From assembly GCA_963664065.1 (NCBI GenBank), contig OY760942.1, positions 1,550,001-1,614,000 of the forward strand: 64,000 nucleotides of DNA. Reading direction: 5' to 3'. The stretch is from JABDJL01 sp963664065 (GTDB taxonomy: Bacteria; Pseudomonadota; Gammaproteobacteria; Xanthomonadales; SZUA-36). Positions 42,425-52,100 of the stretch are shown here, piece after piece; within the stretch, counting starts at the first letter, position 1, and every line of letters starts with the position of its first letter. The position numbers were made by a program, and so were the translations under genes. A model generated the notes under the pieces. That model saw nothing but the letters and a program-made list of their open reading frames with translations. It made no database searches and was not told where the DNA came from.

Positions 42425-42960
42425 GATTGTTCACGCTTCATTTCATCTACCATGGGCAAAATGGTCTGGCTGATGATTTCGGACGTCAACGCGCCAATGT
42501 GTTTGTAAACGACTTCGCCGTCCGGAGATATCAGGAAAGATTCCGGAGCCGCGTAAACGCCAAAATTGATACTGATCCTGCCGCTGTAGTCCACCACGAT
42601 GTCGTGGTAAGGGTTGCCGTGGCGGGACAACCAGTTTTTGGCGTCCTCCGGTTCATCACGATAATTGAGGCCAACAATTCGCAGCCTGCCGCTTCGCGCT
42701 AGATCGGTAATCACGGGATGCTCGTATACGCAGGTGGGACACCAACTACCCCAGAAATTGACCAGGTAAGGCTCACCAAGAAAATCCTCCTGGCTGAGCG
42801 TCTTTTCCGGCTCGAATAGCTGCGGCAAATTGAATTCCGGAACCGGCCGTCCAATCAACGGAGAAGGGATGTGAGTCTTGGTATCCGAAACGGTAAGACC
42901 CACAGCGAGCAGAATGCCAAGCAGCAGAAAGGCCATTAACGGCAGCAGGCGCGAAATCAT
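42421..42960 (-). CDS. ccmG: Thiol:disulfide interchange protein CcmG (DsbE)
   Basis: Membrane-tethered periplasmic thioredoxin that reduces CcmH and apocytochrome. The 179-residue protein has one N-terminal membrane helix, then FNLPQLFEPEKTLSQEDFLG, the active site WGSWCPTCVYEHP (CPTC), the cis-proline loop GVYAAPESFLISPDG with the GVYGAPE-like signature, and a C-terminal helix. It overlaps ccmF and ccmH by 4 bp each. Confidence 0.95.
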   Translation of the reverse strand: MISRLLPLMAFLLLGILLAVGLTVSDTKTHIPSPLIGRPVPEFNLPQLFEPEKTLSQEDFLGEPYLVNFWGSWCPTCVYEHPVITDLARSGRLRIVGLNYRDEPEDAKNWLSRHGNPYHDIVVDYSGRISINFGVYAAPESFLISPDGEVVYKHIGALTSEIISQTILPMVDEMKREQS

Positions 42961-44906
42961 GACAATGCCGCTTCTGTCTTTGCCACAGGGACAGGAGATT
43001 TCTGTTTCCGGTATCGCCGGTCAGCGGCCGCCAATAGCCCGGCAGCCGTCATAAACAAAGCCCCCAGCCAAATCCAGCGCACAAATGGCTTGTGGTAGAT
43101 TCGCACCGCCCATGCCTGTCCATTGTCCAGGGGCTCGCCCATGGATACGTAAAGATCCCGGGTGAGGCCGGAGTCGATGGCGGCCTCGGTCATCATCTGT
43201 CCAGCGCGTATATAGCGGCGCTTTTCCGGGTACATGCGGGTAATTTCAGCGCCGTTTTTCAGCACCACGAACTCACCCTCATCGGCCACATAATTCGGGC
43301 CTTCCAATGTCCGGGTACCATTAAAAACAAAGGTGTAACCGGCCATCTCAAACCGGTCTCCTGAAGCCATTCGGAGGTGCTTCTCTGAGCTGATCGCGCC
43401 GCTCAGGCTGACCCCGATCAGGAATACTCCAACACCGAAATGTGCCATTGTCATAGCCGTTTCAGTGCGCGTGAAACGTCCATGTTGGCGCAGGCGCCTC
43501 AGCGGCATGGCAAGACTGGCAGACATCAACCAAACACCACCCGCGACTCCCGCAATGCCTGAAATACCGGCCTCGGGCACCAAAACGCCGGCACTGATGG
43601 CAGCTAGCAAGGCAAAGGCCGCAGGAACGAGCAAATGTTTTGATATCCGTGGCAAACCATCAATGCGCCAGCGGGAAAACATGGCAAAGGGAATGACTAC
43701 CACTATCGGTGCAAGCAACATCGCAAAAAGCAAACCGAAATAGGGTGCTCCCACTGAAATTTTTCCTGCCCCGAAGGCGTCAATGGCCAGTGGATAGAGC
43801 GTGCCAATTAATATCATGGCGGCCATGACCACCAGTAACAGGTTGTTAATCAGTAGCAGGGACTCGCGTGAAACCCCTCCAAAACCTTCGCCCTGGATCA
43901 TTTTTGGCGCTTTGAAAGCAAACAGTGCCAGTGAACCGCCAACAACGATGAACAGGTAGGTGAGGATATAAACACCACGGGAGGGATCAGACGCAAAAGC
44001 ATGTACGGAAGTCAATACACCCGAGCGAACCAGGAAAGTTCCGAGCAGGCTCAGAGAGAATGCGGCAATGGCAAGCAACAGGGTCCAATTGCGAAATACC
44101 CCGCGTTTTTCAGTTACAGACTGGGAATGAATAAGGGCTGTGCCCACCAGCCAGGGCATGAACGAGGCGTTTTCTACTGGATCCCAGAACCACCAGCCGC
44201 CCCAGCCGAGCTCGTAGTAGGCCCACCAGCTGCCGAGTGCTATTCCGAGGGTCAAAAATGACCAGGCGACGTGCGTCCAGGGCCGCGACCAGCGTACCCA
44301 CCCCCGGTTAACCTGGCCGCCAAGCAGCGCTGCCACTGCGAACGCAAAAGTCACCGCAAATCCCACGTAACCCATGTACAACATGGGCGGATGAATGATC
44401 AGGCCGGGATCCTGTAACAAGGGGTTCAGGTCTCTTCCTTCCAGGGCAGGCGGCAATATTCTGCCAAACGGGTTCGAGGTATAAATGATAAACATCAGGA
44501 ATCCGACCGAGACCCATCCCAGCACGCCCAGCACACGAGCCCGAAAAGCCGCAGGTAATGACTTGCTGAACAGGGCCACGGCAAGGGTCCACAATGCCAA
44601 AATGAGTTCCCACAACAACAACGATCCCTCGTGTGCGCCCCAGACGGCGGAAAACCGGTATTTCAGCGGTAAAAGCGAATTACTGTTTAGCGCCACGTAC
44701 TCGACAGAAAAATCCTGCATGACAAATGCTCGGGTAAGCATGGCAAACGCAGCGATGATCAGGATGGCCTGCGCAATAGCACCCCTGGAGGCCATCGCCA
44801 TTAAGCTGGCGTTTCCAATACGCGCTCCGATCATTGGGAAAATTCCCAGTGATATTGCCGCCATAAGAGCGATCAACAGGGTGATTTGACCCAGTTCTGC
44901 GGTCAT
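42957..44906 (-). CDS. ccmF: Haem lyase subunit CcmF
   Basis: Large integral membrane component of the cytochrome c haem lyase. The 649-residue protein has about 15 membrane helices and the WWD domain GSWWAYYELGWGGWWFWDPV near residue 230. The conserved histidines are in RFSAVWGAHEGSLLLW, LIIHPPMLYMGYVG and LIHSQSVTEKRG. I chose ATG 44906, which overlaps the ccmE stop by one base; ORF extension upstream to 44927 is inside ccmE. Last third periplasmic (about 540-610), with the DLYVSMGEPLD motif. Confidence 0.96.
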   Translation of the reverse strand: MTAELGQITLLIALMAAISLGIFPMIGARIGNASLMAMASRGAIAQAILIIAAFAMLTRAFVMQDFSVEYVALNSNSLLPLKYRFSAVWGAHEGSLLLWELILALWTLAVALFSKSLPAAFRARVLGVLGWVSVGFLMFIIYTSNPFGRILPPALEGRDLNPLLQDPGLIIHPPMLYMGYVGFAVTFAFAVAALLGGQVNRGWVRWSRPWTHVAWSFLTLGIALGSWWAYYELGWGGWWFWDPVENASFMPWLVGTALIHSQSVTEKRGVFRNWTLLLAIAAFSLSLLGTFLVRSGVLTSVHAFASDPSRGVYILTYLFIVVGGSLALFAFKAPKMIQGEGFGGVSRESLLLINNLLLVVMAAMILIGTLYPLAIDAFGAGKISVGAPYFGLLFAMLLAPIVVVIPFAMFSRWRIDGLPRISKHLLVPAAFALLAAISAGVLVPEAGISGIAGVAGGVWLMSASLAMPLRRLRQHGRFTRTETAMTMAHFGVGVFLIGVSLSGAISSEKHLRMASGDRFEMAGYTFVFNGTRTLEGPNYVADEGEFVVLKNGAEITRMYPEKRRYIRAGQMMTEAAIDSGLTRDLYVSMGEPLDNGQAWAVRIYHKPFVRWIWLGALFMTAAGLLAAADRRYRKQKSPVPVAKTEAALS

Positions 44907-45361
44907 CAGCCTTGGTCCGGGCCCCACTTGATATGCATGCCTTTTTCTTTGAGCGCTTCGGCCACTTCCGGCGGCATGTAATTTTCATCGTGCTTGGCCA
45001 GCACTTCACGGGCGACAAACAGTTCCTTTGTTTGGAGTTCACCCCGTGCGATTACGCCCTGGCCCTCGCGAAAAAGGTCCGGGAGAATGCCATCGTAGGT
45101 CACGATAACCGACCTGGCGCCGTCACTCACCTCGAACTGTACGGCCAGTCCGTCATCCGCCCTGTCAAGGCTGCCCGGTACCACCAGGCCGCCGAGCCTG
45201 AATTCACGACCCAATGGCAGATTCTGTTCCTCAATGTCAGCCGGGCTGACGAAAAACAGCATATTCTGGCGTAATGAATAAATGGTAATCGCACTGGCGG
45301 TACCCACACCGAACAGGATCACCAACAGGCCAATCATCCGGCGTCTACGCGTTGGGTGCAT
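44906..45361 (-). CDS. ccmE: Haem chaperone CcmE
   Basis: Periplasmic haem carrier that covalently holds haem on a histidine before transfer to the lyase. The 151-residue protein has an N-terminal signal anchor (LLVILFGVGTASAITIYSL), an OB-fold beta barrel and the haem-binding site REVLAKHDENYMPPEV with the H-x-x-x-Y arrangement. The start lies 17 bp inside ccmD and the stop overlaps the ccmF start. Confidence 0.96.
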   Translation of the reverse strand: MHPTRRRRMIGLLVILFGVGTASAITIYSLRQNMLFFVSPADIEEQNLPLGREFRLGGLVVPGSLDRADDGLAVQFEVSDGARSVIVTYDGILPDLFREGQGVIARGELQTKELFVAREVLAKHDENYMPPEVAEALKEKGMHIKWGPDQG

Positions 45362-45500
45362 TCTCGTTTTCCATTGTTTTGTTCCGCTGGAGTATGGCTT
45401 GCTTCAACTTCCGGATTTGAATTACCGGCGCCAGTGCACACCAGGTCAATAACACCGCTGTAATGGCGTATGTAGCGATGATAAACGGTGCATGTGGCAT
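45345..45500 (-). CDS. ccmD: Haem exporter protein CcmD (51 aa)
   Basis: A tiny gene between ccmC and ccmE: 51 codons beginning ATG CCA CAT GCA. The product opens with MPHAPFIIATYAITAVLLTW, one membrane helix, followed by the basic helix IRKLKQAILQRN, exactly the CcmD layout. CcmD releases haem-loaded CcmE from the CcmABC complex. Its start overlaps the ccmC stop by one base, and its end overlaps the ccmE start by 17 bp. With it the ccm set in this window is complete. Confidence 0.93.
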   Translation of the reverse strand: MPHAPFIIATYAITAVLLTWCALAPVIQIRKLKQAILQRNKTMENENAPNA

Positions 45501-46249
45501 CAGGAATTAACTCCACCCAGGGCGTCAGATACCCAGCGTTTTCGCTGGTCCTGCTGCAATAAACGGTACCTGGACCGGGTCAGCAGGTTGGCAATATAGA
45601 AAAACTTCCAGGCCACCACCATGACCAGCAACGGCCACAGCATGCTTGGGTCAATACTACTGCCTCCGGAAGTCAGGCTGGGAGGCTGGTGCAGGGTATT
45701 CCACCAGGTCACCGAATAATGGATGATCGGCAGGTTAACCAGGCCAACCAGGGCTAGCAGTGCCGCTGCCCGTGCTGCCTTGCGTGGCTCATCATATGCG
45801 GAATAAAGACCGATTACCCCCAGGTACAGGAATAGCAGTACAAGTTCGGATGTCAGTCGCGCGTCCCACACCCAGTAGGTTCCCCAGGTTGGCCGGCCCC
45901 ATAGGGAGCCGGAGATCAGGGCCAGCGCCGTAAACATTGCACCGATCGGTGCGCTGGAAATAGCCAGAATTTCGGCAATCCTTACATGCCAGACCAAACC
46001 GACAAAGCCCATCGCGGCCATCAACGCGTAAATCATCATGGACATGTAAGCCGAAGGCACGTGGATATACATAATCCGCACACTTTCACCCTGCAAGTAA
46101 TCCGGCGGAGCCTTAACAAGGCCCAGGTACAGGCCCGCTGCTGACAGGATCATGAAAACAGCCCATATCCAGGGCAATAGCCGTCCACTGAATCGGTAGA
46201 ACCACGGCGGTGATCCTGTTTTATTAAAGAAAAGCATGAATCTGTTCAT
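45500..46249 (-). CDS. ccmC: Haem exporter protein CcmC
   Basis: Integral membrane protein that loads haem onto CcmE. The 249-residue protein has six membrane helices and the WWD-family tryptophan-rich loop SLWGRPTWGTYWVWDARLTS near residue 120. Conserved histidines are in MYIHVPSAYMSM and INLPIIHYSVTWWNTLHQPP-like sequence. It lies between ccmB (20 bp) and ccmD (overlap). Confidence 0.96.
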   Translation of the reverse strand: MNRFMLFFNKTGSPPWFYRFSGRLLPWIWAVFMILSAAGLYLGLVKAPPDYLQGESVRIMYIHVPSAYMSMMIYALMAAMGFVGLVWHVRIAEILAISSAPIGAMFTALALISGSLWGRPTWGTYWVWDARLTSELVLLFLYLGVIGLYSAYDEPRKAARAAALLALVGLVNLPIIHYSVTWWNTLHQPPSLTSGGSSIDPSMLWPLLVMVVAWKFFYIANLLTRSRYRLLQQDQRKRWVSDALGGVNS

Positions 46250-46269
46250 ATCGGGGCTGGGTTCTTTTC

Positions 46270-46953
46270 CTATTCCAGACTTAATTTAAGTGCGGCAGCG
46301 GTAGCAAAAGGCGCCAGGCTGAGCGTCGCTACCAGGCCAGCGGCCATAAGGCCCAACTGCCCATTGTAAGGCAAGCCGGCCACGGCAGCGGATACTGCAT
46401 TGGTGGCAATAATCAGCAATGGCACGTACAACGGAAACACCAGTACCGACAGTAATTGCCCTCCGCGCTTGAGGCTGACGGTTAACGCTGCACCTATTGA
46501 TCCGACCAGGCTTAACACCGGGGTGCCCAACGCCAGGCTTGCCATCAACACGCCCAGACCTTCGACAGGCAGATTCATCCAAAGTGCCAGCAACGGAGAC
46601 AACAATACGATCGGCAGACCGGCAACCAGCCAGTGCACCAGGATTTTCGCGAATGCGATGGCTGTTACCGGGTGACCCGAAATTGCAAACTGTTCAAGCG
46701 TGCCGTCTTCGAAATCCGAACGGAACAGGGCTTCCAGTGACAAAACAGTCGCTAATAATGCAGCTATCCAGATTACGCCTGGCGCGATGGAGGCGAGCAG
46801 CTGTGGACCAGGGCCTACACCTAGCGGAAACAGGCTGACCACAACCAGCAGGAAAATCAGGGGCTGCACCATTTCCGAACGGCGCCGGAATGCAAGCAGC
46901 AGATCACGGCGTAGCAATGAAGTGAATGCCTGTGTGGAACCTGGCCGGCTCAT
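46270..46953 (-). CDS. ccmB: Haem exporter ABC permease CcmB
   Basis: Membrane subunit of the CcmAB ABC transporter needed to release holo-CcmE. The 227-residue protein has six membrane helices and the family signature LLRRDLLLAFRRRSEMVQPLIFL at the N-terminus and LFRSDFEDGTLEQFAISGHP near residue 85. The start is ATG 46953, overlapping the ccmA stop (ATGA). A longer reading from 46983 lies within ccmA. Confidence 0.95.
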   Translation of the reverse strand: MSRPGSTQAFTSLLRRDLLLAFRRRSEMVQPLIFLLVVVSLFPLGVGPGPQLLASIAPGVIWIAALLATVLSLEALFRSDFEDGTLEQFAISGHPVTAIAFAKILVHWLVAGLPIVLLSPLLALWMNLPVEGLGVLMASLALGTPVLSLVGSIGAALTVSLKRGGQLLSVLVFPLYVPLLIIATNAVSAAVAGLPYNGQLGLMAAGLVATLSLAPFATAAALKLSLE

Positions 46954-47543
46954 GCTGCGATGGAGCCTGGTATCAATTCGCATTCCTGCATCTCGAACCC
47001 CTCGGGGCGCAGGCTGCCGTGAGTCGTCAACACACAGGCACCGCCGGAGTCGATGTGCTGCCTCAACAAGCGGTCCAGCATCGCAATTCCGTTCTTGTCA
47101 AGGTTGGAATATGGCTCGTCGAGCAGCCAGAGCCTGGCATCGGATAACATTAATCTTGCCAGTGCACAGCGTTTTCGTTGACCGGCCGAGAGCGTTCGGG
47201 CTGGCTGTTCAGCGACTCGGTGAAGCCCCACGCGATCGACAATACTTGCGGTGGAATCGCTGGAGGTTCCAGAGAAACCGCGAATGAAATCTATATTTTC
47301 AATCACAGTCAGATCGTCCTTGACCGCAAGCTGGTGCCCGATATAAACACGGTTGGGTTCGCTGCATTCCATTTTGCCCTGGCTGGGCCGCAGCACGCCC
47401 GCGATGATTCGGATCAGCGTGGTCTTACCCGAGCCATTGTCACCGGTCAACAGCAGGACTTCTCCGGTGGACACGGAAAAGCTCACCGGCTGAAAAACCG
47501 GCTCAAAATATCGTTCGAGACTGATGTTCCGGACTGAAAGCAT
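46950..47543 (-). CDS. ccmA: Haem exporter ATPase CcmA
   Basis: ATP-binding subunit of the CcmAB transporter and first gene of the ccm operon. The 197-residue protein has Walker A LLLTGDNGSGKTTLIRIIAG (GDNGSGKT), signature LSAGQRKRCALARLML, Walker B LWLLDEPYSNLDK and the switch histidine in VLTTHGSL. It is shorter than many ABC subunits, as usual for CcmA. The operon promoter should lie in the 279 bp before gor; none is clear-cut. Confidence 0.95.
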   Translation of the reverse strand: MLSVRNISLERYFEPVFQPVSFSVSTGEVLLLTGDNGSGKTTLIRIIAGVLRPSQGKMECSEPNRVYIGHQLAVKDDLTVIENIDFIRGFSGTSSDSTASIVDRVGLHRVAEQPARTLSAGQRKRCALARLMLSDARLWLLDEPYSNLDKNGIAMLDRLLRQHIDSGGACVLTTHGSLRPEGFEMQECELIPGSIAA

Positions 47544-47822
47544 GCATCATCACTGAATGAATTATCGCCTATGCTACGGACAGCCCGCAGGCAAGTCCAC
47601 GCTGATCAGAGCAAGGAGTTTATTCATTTCAGCCCAGCAGGGTAAACGGCCTACATTCGATAAGATCTTGCAAGTTGATATTTGTTGTCAGGGCTAGATG
47701 ATTTTGCCGGTCTATACCACTGAAAAATGCCGCCTGCACTGGATTATTGGCCAGCTTCCGTGGTCTTATGTCCCGCGATCAGGCAGCCCTTTTAGCGGCT
47801 TATAACAATATTCGGACCTTGT

Positions 47823-49178
47823 ATGTCAAAACATGATTATGATCTTTTTGTGATCGGAGCCGGCTCAGGCGGAGTGAGGGCGGCACGGATAGCCGCTTCG
47901 CACGGTGCAAATGTGGGTATTTGTGAGAGAAGCAGAGTAGGTGGCACCTGCGTGATCCGAGGTTGTGTTCCGAAGAAACTTCTCTCCTATGCTGCCCATT
48001 TCGGCAATGACTTTGAAAATGCGGTAGGATATGGCTGGACCGTTACCGGGGCGGAGTTTAGCTGGGAGAAGCTGATCGAGAACAAGGATCGCGAAATTGA
48101 CCGCCTGAACAATGTATATTTGCGCTTGTTAAACGAATCAAGCGTTGACCTGTTTCCGGTCCATACCAGTTTTATCGATTCACACCGCGTTCAGCTTGGC
48201 GAAGATATCATTTCCGCTGACAGGATTCTCATCGCTGCCGGTGGCAGGCCATGGGTGCCGGAGTTTCCCGGGCACGAACACGTGATCACTTCGGATGAAG
48301 CTTTTCACCTTGAACATCTGCCGCCGCGAATCGTTATTGTTGGAGGAGGATATATCGCTTGTGAGTTTGCCGGAATTTTTAACGGACTTGGCTCCAGGGT
48401 TAGCCAGGTATACCGTGGCCCGGAACTGTTACGGGGCTTCGACAAAGATGTTCGCCGCGTGCTGGGCAGGGAAATGAGGACCCGGGGTGTAGATATCCGT
48501 TTTAACCGGACCGTTACTGAGGTTGACAAGCAAGTCGATGTGTTGAGGGTTTCGCTGGATGACGGCTCACACCTGGAATCGGACTGCGTCATGTATGCAA
48601 CGGGACGGGTACCAAATTCCAAAGGCATGAAACTTCTGAATGCCGGCATCGAAGTTCGTGCCGATGGAAGTATCCCGGTTGATGAATGTTCAAAAACAAG
48701 TATTGACCATATTTTTGCGGTGGGCGATATCACCAACAGGGTCAACCTGACACCGGTTGCGATACATGAAGGCCATGCTTTTGCCGACACCGAGTTTGGT
48801 GGCCGTTCGAGGATGGTGGACCATGTGTTCATACCATCTGCTGTTTTTACACAGCCGCAAGTCGGTACAGTAGGCTATTCTGAAGACCAGGCGCGGCAAC
48901 ATTATGGTGATCTTGACGTTTACCTCTCCGAATTCCAGCCCATGAAATTCACACTCAGTGGCCGGCAGGAGAAGACCATGATGAAACTGATCGTGGAACG
49001 CAGCGGCCAAAAGGTAGTCGGACTACATATCGTCGGCGTTGATGCGCCGGAAATTGTGCAAGGCTTCGCTGTGGCTGTAAAATCGGGCCTGCGTAAAGAA
49101 CAGTTTGACGCGACGATCGGAATACATCCAACCGCTGCCGAGGAACTGGTGACCATGCGCAGCGCAGTTCAGGGATGA
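47823..49178 (+). CDS. gor: Glutathione-disulfide reductase
   Basis: FAD-dependent NADPH:glutathione disulfide reductase of the cytoplasm. The 451-residue protein has the FAD site FVIGAGSGGVRAARIAASHG, the redox-active RVGGTCVIRGCVPKK (Cys43 and Cys48), the NADPH site IVIVGGGYIACEFAGIFNGLG, the second FAD contact IFAVGDITNRVNLTPVAI, and the C-terminal catalytic IGIHPTAAEELVTM. The VIRG spacer between the cysteines is the plant/proteobacterial form. A TATAAC at about 47802 may be its -10 box. The subtilase gene starts 10 bp after its stop. Confidence 0.95.
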   Translation: MSKHDYDLFVIGAGSGGVRAARIAASHGANVGICERSRVGGTCVIRGCVPKKLLSYAAHFGNDFENAVGYGWTVTGAEFSWEKLIENKDREIDRLNNVYLRLLNESSVDLFPVHTSFIDSHRVQLGEDIISADRILIAAGGRPWVPEFPGHEHVITSDEAFHLEHLPPRIVIVGGGYIACEFAGIFNGLGSRVSQVYRGPELLRGFDKDVRRVLGREMRTRGVDIRFNRTVTEVDKQVDVLRVSLDDGSHLESDCVMYATGRVPNSKGMKLLNAGIEVRADGSIPVDECSKTSIDHIFAVGDITNRVNLTPVAIHEGHAFADTEFGGRSRMVDHVFIPSAVFTQPQVGTVGYSEDQARQHYGDLDVYLSEFQPMKFTLSGRQEKTMMKLIVERSGQKVVGLHIVGVDAPEIVQGFAVAVKSGLRKEQFDATIGIHPTAAEELVTMRSAVQG

Positions 49179-49188
49179 AGGGCAGTCT

Positions 49189-52100
49189 ATGAAACAGGGA
49201 TCAAAATCACTTGCAGTCATTTTGGGTCTTGCCCTGGCGCTGTTGATCGTTTCTATGCCATTGGCAGCGAAATCACCCTCGGCAAACAGATCCAGCAACG
49301 ATAGATCAACCTACATTGTTATTCTCGAGCAGCCGTCCCTGGCCGAATGGCACCGGGATCGCCTCGATTCGCCCGTGTTCAGTCCTGAAGCAGGCAGTTC
49401 CAGGGGCAAAGCACCCTCGAGACGGCTGAATGCCAGGTCGGCGGACGCACAAGCCTACCTTGGATTACTCGACGAAGGCTTTGAAAAATTCCGTGGAGAC
49501 GCCACACTCGCTATCGGTCGTGAACTGAAAACCCGCCGCCGGTATCGTACAGCCTTAAATGGTTTTTCTGCTTCCCTGACGGCCGAAGAAGCGCAAGAGC
49601 TGTTATCGCTTCCGCAGGTCAGGGCGCTAGAACCGGATCTCAAGCACAAACTCCATACCGATGCCGGGCCGGCCTGGCTCAAAGCGGATGATATCTGGAA
49701 TGGTGTGGGTTCAATTCCCGCCAGAAGCGGAGAAGGGGTGGTTATTGGCGTCATAGATTCAGGCATCAACTGGGATCATTTTTCTTTCTCGGATCCGGGC
49801 GGATACGCCGGCAGCCACGATTTCATTAATCCATATGGATCCCAGCTGGGACTATGCTCTGAGCCCGCGGTGTTGTGCAATGACCATCTGGTAGGGGTCT
49901 ATGATTTCGTGACGGACGACCCCGATACCGTAGTCGCTGAAGAAAACACCATGGGCGAGGACAACTCCGGCCACGGCACGCATGTTTCCTCGATCGCGGC
50001 CGGAAATATCCTGCAACACACCAACAATGGCATTACATTTGTCGTATCGGGTGTGGCCCGGTTTTCAAATATCGTTTCCTACCGGGTTTGCTACATAGGT
50101 GATCCGAACGACACCGAAGATGGCGGGTGTAATGGAGAAGACATCGTTGCGGCCATTGACCAGGCAGTGACCGATGGCGTGGATGTGATCAACTACTCAC
50201 TTGGCACCGGGAACCCGACTATTTCACCGTGGGGTGGTTCTGTGTCCATCGCATTTTTGAATGCTTTCGGGGCTGGAATATTCGTTGTATCTGCAGCCGG
50301 AAACGAAGGTCCTGCGCCATCTTCCATTGGTTATCCAGCTAACGCACCTTGGATTAGTGCTGCCGGAAATGCCACCCATAACCGAATAGTTGGCGCTGCG
50401 CTTGAAGGTCTTATCGGTGGGGATACGCCCCCTCCGAATGGCATATTCGGCGCCACCCTGATCGGAACCAGCGGTTTCCGGGACATTGTGCATGCCAGGG
50501 ATTTTGGCAATTCCGCGTGCGGCACAGGTGCGCCTGAGCTCGGCCCCAAATGTGATGACTACACCGGGGCGAGCAGTCCGTTCGCCCCCGGTACCTTCAA
50601 TGGTGAAATTGTGGTTTGTGACCGCCAGGGTACTCATGGCCGTATTGAAAAGGGCAAGAACCTTCATCTGGCTGGCGCCGGTGGCATGATTCTGGCCAAT
50701 ACAGATTTGGATGGTGGGTCACTCAGGTCGGATCTGCACTGCCTGCCTGCCATTCACATTGGAAACCTCGACGGGAATGATTTGCGGACCTGGCTGGACT
50801 CGGGAAGCGGCCACAAGGGCTCGATTTCCGGTTTCGACCGAATCGTGGACCATTCGCTTGGCGACCAGGTGGTAAGCAGCAGCTCCCGCGGCCCCAGTGT
50901 GGCTCCGGTGGACGTCTTGAAACCCAACGTAATAGCCCCCGGCAGCAGCATCCTGGGTGCCTATCTCGATGGTAACTCATTTGCATTCCTGAGCGGTACA
51001 TCCATGTCTTCGCCACATATCGCGGGTTCAGCGGCTTTACTACTTTCTGTACACGGCAATTGGACGCCCAGCATGATTGCATCTGCGCTGGAAACAACAG
51101 CAACGCCTGATCGGGCTTACAATTTTAACGGCACCGATGCCACACCCCATGACCGTGGTGTGGGGCGGCCCCAGCTGGATCTGGCGGCCAATGCAGGTCT
51201 GTATTTGAATGAGTCCGTAGCCGATTTCTTCAGTGCCAATCCAAATTTAGGCGGTGAGCCCCGAGACCTGAACCTGCCGACCCTCACTGATGCTAATTGC
51301 GAGGGAACTTGCAGTTTTACCCGTACAGTCACGGATCTGATGGGTGGTGGAACCTGGGCGGCAACCGCCACCGGCTTTCCGCCCGGTACTTCCGCATCTA
51401 TCACACCTCCCGGATTTTCTCTGGGCTCCGGTGGGAGCAGAACACTCACAATAGACGTCGATGTCAGCGATAGCAGCGTCATCGGATTCTGGGTTTATGG
51501 TGGAATCACGCTCAGTGCGGCCGGTGCACCCGATACGGTATTGCCCGTCACTGTATTCTCAACCGGCGGCGAGCTTCCGCTGGAGATTAATATTTTTTCC
51601 GACCAGAATTCAGGGGCACAGGATTTTACCCTGGATGGCCTGGCCCAAATGCCACAGGCGACCTTTACTTCGGGTGGACTGCTTCGGCCACAAGTCGACA
51701 GCCAGTTCTTGGTTCAGGATCCAACCCGTAATGATCCATATGATGGTGGCACCGGTGTCCTAACCATTTTCCACGAGGTACCCGAAGGCACATTCTGGTT
51801 CCATGCCGAGTCACTGGATTCGACAGCGCCGGATGTTGACCTGTTTGTGGGTCGTGACAACAACGAAGATGGAATCGCCGATTCCAACGAAGAAATCTGC
51901 AGCAGTAGCACACCCAACGACCTTGAACTGTGCGACATCCTGAATCCGACACCGGGAGATTACTGGATTATCGGACAGAACTGGGTAGGCAGCGGCGCGG
52001 GAACCGACGAGGTTTTTATTGAATCCGCAGTTATAGGCCCGGGTTCGGATTTTCCATTGGCGGCAACCGGTCCCGGGATCATTCCTAGAGGTGCTGCTTT